A stretch of 13,771 bases of DNA, taken from CAIQJJ01 sp964606085. GTDB taxonomy: Bacteria > Chloroflexota > Anaerolineae > Anaerolineales > UBA4823. The notes under the pieces were generated by a model. The model was given only the letters and a program-made list of their open reading frames with translations, was not told the origin of the DNA and made no database searches. The translations under genes were made by a program, and so were the position numbers. This document shows, in pieces, positions 6,053 through 12,642 of the stretch. The stretch covers positions 1 through 13,771 of the forward strand of contig CAZSFD010000109.1 in NCBI GenBank assembly GCA_964606085.1. The letters are read 5' to 3'. The first letter of the stretch is position 1. Every line of letters begins with the position of its first letter.

Positions 6053-6240
6053 GACACCGCAGAGCGGTGCCAGGAGGGAAGGTGCGTCAGAGAGAGAAGC
6101 CCTTCTGTATGATATCTTTCGGTTGACACCGCTCCGCGGTGTCAAGGCTATTGGATGCTGCGCGTCCCGCTTGCCGCAGAACGGCGAGAAGTGCCTGACA
6201 CCTTCTCTTCTGACACCGCTCCGCGGTGTCAGAAGAGAAG
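6053..6240. repeat. Three copies of a REP-like palindrome (GACACCGC-NNN-GCGGTGTC)
   Basis: Copy 1 at 6053-6071 has one mismatch in its right arm. Copy 2 at 6123-6145 has perfect 10-bp arms (TTGACACCGC/GCGGTGTCAA). Copy 3 at 6202-6240 has perfect 18-bp arms (CTTCTCTTCTGACACCGC and its complement) around TCC. The core is the same while flanks differ, each flank being self-complementary. No T-run follows, so these are not ordinary terminators. The 6026-6256 gap holds no convincing gene. Confidence 0.85.
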
Positions 6241-6256
6241 AGAGAACAAGAGAAAA

Positions 6257-7603
6257 TCATCTTCGCCGATAACGCTGGATATACCCCATCACCTCATCGT
6301 AAAAGCCCGACTCGTTGGCGTAAGTGCCATAGTTTTTGGCGGTTTCGAGCCATTCGACAACGGTGGGGCGCGTGCTTTCGAGTGCTTTGAAGAGATCGGT
6401 GTTGGTCAGCGGACGCACCGCGCCGGTGCGCAGGGCATCTTGCAAGGCGGCTTCGGTGGCGGTTTCAACCACGGCCATCAGGTCAGCACCGGAGAAGCCT
6501 TCGGTTTGGCGGGCGAGGCGGGGAATATCGGGGTTGGTGACGGGTTTGCCAGCCAGGTGGATTTTCAGGATAGCCAGGCGGGCTTCGTAATCGGGCGGCG
6601 GTACGAAGACGATGCGGTCGAAGCGGCCAGGGCGCATGATGGCGCTATCTATGTGCCAGGGTGAGTTCGTCGCGCCGATGACGAGTAGGCCATCGTTATC
6701 GCCCTCGAAGCCATCCAGTTCGGCCAAGAATTGGTTGGTGAGCGTGCGCATAAACGCCTGGCGCATGTCTACACGCTTGCCGCCGATAGCTTCAATCTCG
6801 TCGAAGAAGAGTACGCAGGGCGATTTACGCCGGGCGTTCTGGAAAATGGCGTGCAGCTTGCGCTCGCTCTCGCCGTGGTACATATCGAGGACATCTTCGA
6901 TACCCACGTAAACGAAATCGGCCTGCACTTCGCCGGCGGTGGCGCGCGCCAGCAGCGTCTTGCCGCAGCCGGGCGGGCCATACATCAGGATGCCGCCGCC
7001 GGCCTTTTTGCCATAGGCGGCGTACATTTCGGGGTGCTGGAAGGGATAGATGATGGTCAGGCGGATTTTTTCTTTGACGGTTTCGAGGCCGCCCACGTTT
7101 TGGAAGCTGATTTTGGGGCGTTCGGATGAGACGATTTCGTCAGTCTGCCCGGCGTGTGCGCGGTCATCGCGGCCATCTTCGGCCAGGCGCACCGGCTGTT
7201 GTTCGGCAGGGCGTGGGGCATCTTCAGCAAGGGCCGGGTCGAGGGCGCAGGCCATACCGAAGTGGATGAGGGCGTCGGAGGTGTGGCCGAGGCGGTCTTC
7301 CACGCGCGCCAGCAGCAGGAACGCCTGGGCGTTCTGGCGGTTGAGGCGGGTGGCTTGCGTCAGATGCGCCAGGGCGTCTTGGGGCTGGTCGAGGTCGTAG
7401 AAGAGTTCGCCCAGGGCGGTGTGGATGGCGGCGAGTTGGGCTTCTTCCGGTTTCAACGACAAGATGGCCTGGTATTCGATGATGGCGTGGCGCGGCTGAT
7501 TGGCGGCGCGCAGCGTCTCGGCCAGCAGTTGGCGCAGGGGGATATTTTCGGGGCTGACAGCCAGGGCGGCACGCAGAGAGGCAATTTGTTTCGAGTCGGG
7601 CAT
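6257..7603 (-). CDS. TPR-containing CDC48-like AAA+ ATPase
   Basis: A 448-residue cytoplasmic ATPase. Residues 1-125 are TPR-like helical repeats (for example about 38-55, 58-90 and 92-123) that should bind partner proteins. A charged linker follows, then one AAA+ module: Walker A GPPGCGKT at 209-216, pore-loop region near VGIEDVLDMYHGESE, Walker B VLFFDEIEAIG at 264-274, and the second region of homology at about 311-330 with arginines in MRPGRFDR. The sequence is of the CDC48/spastin/FtsH type, but no protease domain or second AAA ring is present. The ATG at 7603 is preferred over 7636 because GAGG lies 5 nt upstream. It likely remodels or unfolds proteins; the substrate is not indicated. 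Confidence 0.85.
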   Translation of the reverse strand: MPDSKQIASLRAALAVSPENIPLRQLLAETLRAANQPRHAIIEYQAILSLKPEEAQLAAIHTALGELFYDLDQPQDALAHLTQATRLNRQNAQAFLLLARVEDRLGHTSDALIHFGMACALDPALAEDAPRPAEQQPVRLAEDGRDDRAHAGQTDEIVSSERPKISFQNVGGLETVKEKIRLTIIYPFQHPEMYAAYGKKAGGGILMYGPPGCGKTLLARATAGEVQADFVYVGIEDVLDMYHGESERKLHAIFQNARRKSPCVLFFDEIEAIGGKRVDMRQAFMRTLTNQFLAELDGFEGDNDGLLVIGATNSPWHIDSAIMRPGRFDRIVFVPPPDYEARLAILKIHLAGKPVTNPDIPRLARQTEGFSGADLMAVVETATEAALQDALRTGAVRPLTNTDLFKALESTRPTVVEWLETAKNYGTYANESGFYDEVMGYIQRYRRR

Positions 7604-7636
7604 CGCAACCTCATCGGGTGAAAAAATTCGCTGCAT

Positions 7637-7672
7637 ATTGTAACGCCAGATAGCGCTGCACTGCGTTATACT
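7637..7672. promoter_or_regulatory. Divergent promoter region with inverted repeat
   Basis: A minus-strand -10 (TACAAT, 7642-7637) for the AAA+ gene and a plus-strand -10 (TATACT, 7667-7672) for the solute-binding-like gene each overlap an arm of the inverted repeat TAACGC (7641-7646)...GCGTTA (7663-7668). No good -35 is visible in either direction. Confidence 0.4.
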
Positions 7673-7737
7673 TGGCGGGGTGAGTGGGTTTCTTGCTCAA
7701 TGATGTCTCATCGAAGACCTGGGTCAAAAGAATTGCC

Positions 7738-8943
7738 ATGCTTGAAGTCACTTTTTCTGCCGTCAACAGAGGGGAAACGTACAATCAATTGCTGCTGTCT
7801 TTGCTGAAAGAATTTGAGCGGCAATTTCACATTCGCGTTAACCTGATCAATGCCGATGTCAAGCGCAGCGACTTGAAATCGTATGCTATCTATCAACGCG
7901 GGCCAGATGTGTCGGAGATCGCCACGACCTGGGTCAACGACATGATTTCCATGAACGCCCTGCGACCCTTTTCGGAGAAAGAATTGGCCCGCCTGGGGCA
8001 GGCGCAGGATTTTGCGCCGGGCGCCTGGCAGACCTGCCACCAGGTTTTCGACCCGCACACCTGGGCAATCCCTTTTTTGATGGAATCGGTGGTCATTCAC
8101 TACCGTTCTGATCTGCTGTCGCAAGCGGGCCTTGAGCCACAACAGGCTTTTCAATCGCTGGCAGCGCTTCATCAAATGGCGGAGCGGTTGGCGCAAAGCG
8201 GCGTGCCGGTGCCGGTAGAATTGCCCTATTGGAGCCTGTTCGACCAGCTTCATGCCCTGTCGGGGTGGGTGTGGTCGGCCAATGGCGAATATGTCAGCCG
8301 AGAAGGCCAGCGGGTGCTATTCGATCAGCCTGAAGTGCTGGCGGTGATGGAGCAGTATTTTGGCCTGATCCGCCACTATTCGCCGGAGGGCGCTCACATG
8401 GCGCTGGAAACGGATACCAGCCTTTTCCGCCAGGGGAAGGCAGCCGTGACGTTCTCCGCCCACATGCTCAAGACCGACCTGGAAACGTTACCCGCCGAAG
8501 TCCGCCAGCATTGGCAGGTTGCGCCCTATCCCCAGGAAAAATATGTCGGCGGTTCCAATGTTGCCATCTGGAAACACAGCCGCAGCGAAGACGCAGCGTT
8601 GGCATTGGTGCGCTATTTAGCCAGCGCCGAAGTACAGTTGGCTTTGTCGGGGCCATCATTGCAGCTTCCCACCCGCCTGGAAGGACTGGCAGCACGGCAA
8701 ATCCAGGCGGACTCGTTATTGAGCATTGCCGCGCAATCTGCCGTCACGGGGCGTTCGTACCCGACGGTGCCGATGTGGGGGTTGATCGAGGAAAACCTGA
8801 TCAACGCCTTGCACGCCGTTCAGATTGGCCTGCTCAAAGATACCGCCGCTCAAAAGGGGATCAACGAAACGGATGTGACGCAAGCTGTACACAACGCCAT
8901 TGACCCATTGGCGCGAAGAATGAACGTGATGCTGGCGCGCTAA
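7738..8943 (+). CDS. Solute-binding-protein-like (family 1 type) protein without signal peptide
   Basis: A 401-residue protein from the ATG at 7738. A GTG at 7684 in frame would add 18 residues but lies only 11 bp past the -10. The sequence follows the ABC sugar-binding fold: a first strand (MLEVTFSAVNRG), a helix ending in LLKEFERQFHIRVNL, then DVSEIATTWV, WAIPFLMESVVIHYRSDLL, FRQGKAAVTFS, and YVGGSNVAIWKHS followed by the helix DAALALVRYLASAEVQ. Family members normally carry a lipoprotein or Sec signal; here there is none, and no permease or ATPase of a transporter lies nearby. It may be a cytoplasmic sensor or chaperone. It converges with the TPR gene, whose stop is 3 bp away. Confidence 0.8.
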   Translation: MLEVTFSAVNRGETYNQLLLSLLKEFERQFHIRVNLINADVKRSDLKSYAIYQRGPDVSEIATTWVNDMISMNALRPFSEKELARLGQAQDFAPGAWQTCHQVFDPHTWAIPFLMESVVIHYRSDLLSQAGLEPQQAFQSLAALHQMAERLAQSGVPVPVELPYWSLFDQLHALSGWVWSANGEYVSREGQRVLFDQPEVLAVMEQYFGLIRHYSPEGAHMALETDTSLFRQGKAAVTFSAHMLKTDLETLPAEVRQHWQVAPYPQEKYVGGSNVAIWKHSRSEDAALALVRYLASAEVQLALSGPSLQLPTRLEGLAARQIQADSLLSIAAQSAVTGRSYPTVPMWGLIEENLINALHAVQIGLLKDTAAQKGINETDVTQAVHNAIDPLARRMNVMLAR

Positions 8944-8946
8944 GCC

Positions 8947-9855
8947 TCAGGGGGCGATGCGTCCATCCAGCACCGCTTTGGTGATCAGCGGTTCGACAAC
9001 GAAATTTAACGCCAAGAACGCCATCCCAATCAGCACATCGAAACACAGCACCAATAGAAAAAGCCAAATTAACGACGGGTTGAGCAAGCAGCACAACACG
9101 GGGTATACGAGCAAGTAATACAAAATGAACTGGCGCTCGTTGCGATGCAGCATGTGGGTGAAGTTCCACAGCTTGCCGATTACGGGCAGGTCGGCTTCGA
9201 GGGTGTGAATCACTTTTTGCTTGTAATCCTTGCTGGTGGGTTCGAGGCGCAGGGCCTGGCGGTAATGCGGGAAGGCGGCTTTGCTCTGGTATTGCTGAAA
9301 AGCGATGTCACCGAGCAGTTCGTGGCCGCGCGGGTTGGTCGGTTGGATAGCAAGGGCTTCACGCACGGAGGTTTCGGCCTCGCCGAAGCGGCGCTGATCG
9401 AGGTAGAGCCGCGCCCGCAGCAGGTAGGCGCTGACCAGCCGCGGGTCGAGTTCCAACGCCCGGCTGACTTCTGTCCACACTTCGCTGCGCCCGGTGGCGC
9501 GCAAAAAAATGGCGTAGCGCAGGTGAAAGGCCGCCACGTTGGGGGCCAGAGCAATGGCTTGCTGATGATATTGCTCGGCGCGTGCGCAATCCACCGGAAT
9601 TTCCTGCAAGATCATCCCCACCAGGCTGTGGTAATCGGCGTCATCGGGGGCCAGGCGCAGCGCCTTTTGGGCGGCGGGCAGCGCTTCCACCAGCCGATCT
9701 TGCCGCCACAAAATCCAGGCCAGGTAGTAATGGGCCGCGGCGTTTTCGGGGTCGTGCTGCAGGGCGCGTTTGGCCTGGCGCAAGGCAAGGTCGAGCTTGC
9801 CGAGGTCGAGCAGGTCGCGGATGCGCTGAATGGGGTCAGGAGATGGAACTGCCAT
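8947..9855 (-). CDS. TPR protein with C-terminal membrane anchor
   Basis: A 302-residue protein. Residues 5-215 form tandem TPR units with the usual spacing (A-x-x-Y-L-A...; for example 18-35, 38-71, 109-139, 142-172 and 176-207). Two hydrophobic segments at about 243-259 and 262-286 (SLIWLFLLVLCFDVLIGMAF) anchor it, leaving a short amphipathic tail. The TPR scaffold should face the cytoplasm and bind other proteins; no enzyme domain is present. The ATG at 9855 has a -10 box (TATACT) ending 8 nt before it and no room for a Shine-Dalgarno, which implies leaderless translation. It is divergent from mntA and convergent with the solute-binding-like gene. Confidence 0.85.
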   Translation of the reverse strand: MAVPSPDPIQRIRDLLDLGKLDLALRQAKRALQHDPENAAAHYYLAWILWRQDRLVEALPAAQKALRLAPDDADYHSLVGMILQEIPVDCARAEQYHQQAIALAPNVAAFHLRYAIFLRATGRSEVWTEVSRALELDPRLVSAYLLRARLYLDQRRFGEAETSVREALAIQPTNPRGHELLGDIAFQQYQSKAAFPHYRQALRLEPTSKDYKQKVIHTLEADLPVIGKLWNFTHMLHRNERQFILYYLLVYPVLCCLLNPSLIWLFLLVLCFDVLIGMAFLALNFVVEPLITKAVLDGRIAP

Positions 9856-9863
9856 GCGTGTCG

Positions 9864-9871
9864 AGTATAAT
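9864..9871. promoter_or_regulatory. Overlapping divergent -10 boxes for TPR gene and mntA, both leaderless
   Basis: Minus-strand TATACT (9869-9864) and plus-strand TATAAT (9866-9871) share TATA. The TPR ATG is 8 nt and the mntA ATG 7 nt from their respective boxes, so both mRNAs should begin at or near the start codon. Both promoters cannot be occupied at once. Confidence 0.65.
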
Positions 9872-9878
9872 CAAAATT

Positions 9879-10184
9879 ATGAACCAGCAAGATACAGAAC
9901 TCAAACAACTTTTGATAAATTTGCGTTCTGCGCTTCCATTTTTGCGTGAAAAATATCACATCGCATCGATGGAAATTTTTGGTTCTTACGTTCGCTCCGA
10001 ACAAAACGCCGCCAGTGATGTTGACATTCTGGTTACTTTTTCCCAAATGCCAGGGTTGTTGACCTTCCTTGAGATAGAAAACACGCTTTCTGATCGGCTA
10101 GGGAGAAAGGTTGACCTGGTGATGAAAGATTCTCTCAAACCTGCCATCGGGGAGCGCATTTTGAAAGAGGCTTTGACAGTATGA
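9879..10184 (+). CDS. mntA: MntA-type minimal nucleotidyltransferase antitoxin
   Basis: A 101-residue protein of the MNT family, antitoxin of the type VII HepT/MntA system. Characterised members transfer AMP from ATP to the toxin's tyrosine and so silence it. The motif GSYVRSEQNAASDVD is at 35-49 (G35, S36, metal-binding D47 and D49), with a third acidic residue D79 in GRKVDLV. All catalytic positions are intact. The ATG at 9879 is chosen over a 99-codon longer frame that reads antisense through the TPR gene. The start is 7 nt from a perfect TATAAT. Its TGA overlaps the ATG of hepT by 4 nt, the usual arrangement of the pair. Confidence 0.9.
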   Translation: MNQQDTELKQLLINLRSALPFLREKYHIASMEIFGSYVRSEQNAASDVDILVTFSQMPGLLTFLEIENTLSDRLGRKVDLVMKDSLKPAIGERILKEALTV

Positions 10185-10528
10185 GGCCTGAGCGCATCTA
10201 TGTGGATTACCTGCGAGATATTCGCGACCATGCACAAAAAGCGGTAGATTTTATGCAAGGGGTGAGCGGGGATGATTTTTTGCGCGATGAAAAAACTGTT
10301 TTTGCCGTGATCCGTGCTTTGGAAGTGGTGGGAGAAGCAACCAAGAAGATACCTGACGAACTGAGAAATAAATATCCAGTGATACCGTGGCGAGAAATGG
10401 CGGGAATGCGCGACAAACTGGTACACGATTATTTTGGGGTAAATTTGATGGTCGTGTGGAAGACTGCCACAGAAGATATGCCCCTGCTGATCCCTTTGCT
10501 TGACAAAATTATCGAAAGCGAAACGTAA
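10181..10528 (+). CDS. hepT: HepT-type HEPN toxin (RNase)
   Basis: A 115-residue all-alpha HEPN protein. The R-x4-H-x-Y motif is intact as RDKLVHDY at 77-84 (R77, H82, Y84); in studied homologues Arg and His cut RNA, and the Tyr is the residue AMPylated by MntA. The N-terminal helix (YVDYLRDIRDHAQKAVDFM) and the central EVVGEATKKIP stretch are typical of the family. It overlaps mntA by 4 nt and should be co-transcribed from the TATAAT at 9866-9871. It converges with dprA, with 13 bp between stop codons and no clear terminator. The pair probably serves in phage defence or stress response. Confidence 0.9.
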   Translation: MRPERIYVDYLRDIRDHAQKAVDFMQGVSGDDFLRDEKTVFAVIRALEVVGEATKKIPDELRNKYPVIPWREMAGMRDKLVHDYFGVNLMVVWKTATEDMPLLIPLLDKIIESET

Positions 10529-10541
10529 AAAGACCGCACCT

Positions 10542-11666
10542 TTATTTCTGCCCGGTGTCAACAGTGTACAAGGCCTGTTCCTCGCGCACGCGCACATAGC
10601 TCATGCCCCCCATTTGGCGCGCCAGGCCCTTCAACTCCATCATCGTCAGGGCGGCGGTGACTTTTTCGATGGGCAGGGCTGTTTGGGCGCGCAAGTCATC
10701 CACATGGATCGGTTCGGAGCCGAGGGCCTGGTAGAGCTGCGCTTCGATGGGATCGGTCGGCAGGGTGGTGCGGGCGGTGCGCTGTTCCACCACCAGTTCC
10801 ATGTTCAGGCTTTCTAACACGTCCTGGGCGTTGAGCATGGGGCGTGCGCCATCACGGATCAGCTTGTTGGGGCCGCGGCTGTTGGGCGAGAGGATGCTGC
10901 CCGGCACGGCGAAAACTTCGCGCCCCTGCTCGGCGGCGAACTGGGTGGTGATCAGCGCCCCGCTGGTCTCGCCGGCTTCGGTGACAACCACGCACATGGA
11001 AAGCCCCGAAATGATGCGGTTGCGCGGCGGGAAGTTTTGGGCATCGGGCGGTGTGCCGGGGGGATAATCGCTGATCACGGCCCCGGCCTCGGCAATTTGG
11101 GCGGCCAGGCGCTCATGCTCTGGCGGATAAATGCGGTCTACGCCGCTGCCGAGGATGGCGAGGGTGCGCCCGCCAGCCTTGAGCGCAGATTGGTGCGCCA
11201 CCGCATCCACGCCGCGCGCCAGCCCGCTAACCACGGTCACGCCGGAACGGGCCAGCGCGCCGGCCAGGTCTTCGGTCACCTGGCGGCCATAGGCGCTGAT
11301 GCGGCGCGTGCCCACTACGGCCACGGCCCATTCATCGTCGAGCGCCAGGCTGCCACGCAGGTACAGCACGGGTGGGGGCTGGTCAATCGTTTTCAGGCGG
11401 CGGGGGTACAGATCGTCATCCCAGGTCAACACGCTAACCCCCAGGCGGGTGATGCGTTCGGCAAGCTGGTCGAGGGAGACCTGGGCGCGCACTTTGAGCA
11501 GGTTCTCGATGATTTTCGGGCTGAGGCCGGCCTGACGCAGGGCATCGGTGGGGGCGTTCCAGGCCATTTCGGCGCAACCGAAAAAATCGAGCAGGGCGCG
11601 AAAGCGTACGGCTCCGATGCCTTTGACAAGGCTGAAAGCGATCCAATGAATGGGTAAGTCTGTCAC
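10542..11666 (-). CDS. dprA: DNA processing protein DprA
   Basis: A 374-residue protein that binds incoming single-stranded DNA and loads RecA during transformation, and may also protect ssDNA. The N-terminal helical/HhH region (1-75, with LVKGIGAVRF) leads to the Rossmann-like DprA core: VVGTRRISAYGRQ at 118-130, SGLARGVDAVAHQSAL at 147-162, GSGVDRIYPPEH at 173-184, FPPRNRIISG at 212-221, TEAGETSGALIT at 229-240 and VPGS at 254-257. A C-terminal winged-helix domain (about 303-360) follows. The start is GTG at 11666, which overlaps the menA TGA by 4 nt (GTGA). A longer frame to 12077 is menA read out of frame. Confidence 0.95.
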   Translation of the reverse strand: MTDLPIHWIAFSLVKGIGAVRFRALLDFFGCAEMAWNAPTDALRQAGLSPKIIENLLKVRAQVSLDQLAERITRLGVSVLTWDDDLYPRRLKTIDQPPPVLYLRGSLALDDEWAVAVVGTRRISAYGRQVTEDLAGALARSGVTVVSGLARGVDAVAHQSALKAGGRTLAILGSGVDRIYPPEHERLAAQIAEAGAVISDYPPGTPPDAQNFPPRNRIISGLSMCVVVTEAGETSGALITTQFAAEQGREVFAVPGSILSPNSRGPNKLIRDGARPMLNAQDVLESLNMELVVEQRTARTTLPTDPIEAQLYQALGSEPIHVDDLRAQTALPIEKVTAALTMMELKGLARQMGGMSYVRVREEQALYTVDTGQK

Positions 11667-12562
11667 AGTGCCGATAATACCACAACCCCCGCGGCCAACA
11701 ACACGCCGTAGACCAGCGTCAACAACCCAGTGCCGGCCAGGGCGGCGTTGAGCGGGCGGCCAACCTGCGTGAAAATGGTACGCAGCAGCCTGGGCGCCAG
11801 GGGCAGCGCGCCCCAACTGAGCAACAGCCACGGCCCATAAATGGGCAGCAAGATCACCGGCACGAAAAAGGCCGCGACCAGCAGCAGCACGTATTCCCAC
11901 TTCGTCGCCTTTGCGCCCAGGCGCACCGCCAGGGTGTGTTTGCCCACTTTGCGATCGGATGCGATGTCGCGCAGGTTGTTGACGACCAGGATCGCCGCCA
12001 CCAGGAAGCCAATCGGCAGCGACAGCCAGACGGCCAGGGCTGGCACGCTTTTCATCTGCACATAGACCGTGCCACACACCGCCACCGGCCCAAAGAACAG
12101 AAAGGCGAACAGGTCGCCCAGGCCATAATAGCCAAACGGGAACGGCCCGCCGGTGTAGGCCAACGCCGCGGCAATCGAGGCCAGCCCGATAACGATCACC
12201 ACCCAGCCGCCCGCCCAGGCCAGGTACAGCCCCACCAACCCCGCCAGCCCGAAGACGATGAGCATCGCCCGGCGCACTTCGGCAGGGGTGGCTAATCCGG
12301 CAGTCGTCACGCGCAGCGGGCCGAGGCGCTCGCCGGCATCGGCGCCTTTGAAGTAGTCGAAATAGTCGTTGGCGATGTTGGCGCCAATTTGCAGCAGCAG
12401 CGCGGCCAGCACGCAGGCCAACGCCGGGCCGAGGGCAAAGCCGTCATTTTGCCAGGCCACCGCCACGCCGACGATCACCGGGGCGACTGCGGCGGGCAGT
12501 GTCTTGGGGCGGGCGGCCATTTTCCAGGTTTCGAGTTTATTTTTAGGAGCGGATGAGGGCAT
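11663..12562 (-). CDS. menA: 1,4-dihydroxy-2-naphthoate polyprenyltransferase
   Basis: A 299-residue integral membrane UbiA-family prenyltransferase that attaches the isoprenoid tail to DHNA in menaquinone synthesis. About eight or nine hydrophobic helices run through the sequence. The first Asp-rich motif NDYFDYFKGAD is at 65-75 and the second, NNLRDIASDRKVGKHT, is at 195-210; these bind Mg-prenyl diphosphate. The motif WKMAARPKTLPAA near the N-terminus is typical of MenA. It implies a menaquinone-based respiratory chain. The start at 12562 has no clear Shine-Dalgarno. It is coupled to dprA by a GTGA overlap and divergent from the selenoprotein gene with a shared -10 palindrome. Confidence 0.93.
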   Translation of the reverse strand: MPSSAPKNKLETWKMAARPKTLPAAVAPVIVGVAVAWQNDGFALGPALACVLAALLLQIGANIANDYFDYFKGADAGERLGPLRVTTAGLATPAEVRRAMLIVFGLAGLVGLYLAWAGGWVVIVIGLASIAAALAYTGGPFPFGYYGLGDLFAFLFFGPVAVCGTVYVQMKSVPALAVWLSLPIGFLVAAILVVNNLRDIASDRKVGKHTLAVRLGAKATKWEYVLLLVAAFFVPVILLPIYGPWLLLSWGALPLAPRLLRTIFTQVGRPLNAALAGTGLLTLVYGVLLAAGVVVLSAL

Positions 12563-12596
12563 GGCGAATCAAAGCATTAAAGAATCTGAGGATGCC

Positions 12597-12608
12597 CGAT
12601 TATAATCG
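12597..12608. promoter_or_regulatory. Palindromic bidirectional -10 between menA and selenoprotein gene
   Basis: CGATTATAATCG is a perfect 12-bp palindrome containing TATAAT on both strands (plus 12601-12606, minus 12604-12599). The menA ATG is 36 bp away on one side and the selenoprotein ATG 36 bp away on the other. No good -35 is seen on either side. Confidence 0.6.
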
Positions 12609-12642
12609 CAAGGTCTGAACCATCACTTTTCGAAAGGCGCTC

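Noticed and set aside
6202..6240. Terminator of the AAA+ gene
   Set aside because: The 18-bp hairpin has no T-run on either side, and its core matches the other repeat copies; listed as a repeat.
6050..6240. CRISPR array
   Set aside because: Only three palindromic copies of unequal length, unevenly spaced, without cas genes.
6155..6664. 169-residue plus-strand ORF
   Set aside because: It starts in the repeat region and then runs antisense to the AAA+ gene; no motif.
9145..9870. 241-residue plus-strand ORF
   Set aside because: It is antisense to the TPR gene and shows no motif; a GC-rich shadow frame.
9582..9878. N-terminal extension of mntA
   Set aside because: It reads antisense through the TPR gene and upstream of the TATAAT; the MNT homology starts at 9879.
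11667..12077. N-terminal extension of dprA
   Set aside because: It is menA read out of frame; DprA homology begins at the GTG at 11666.
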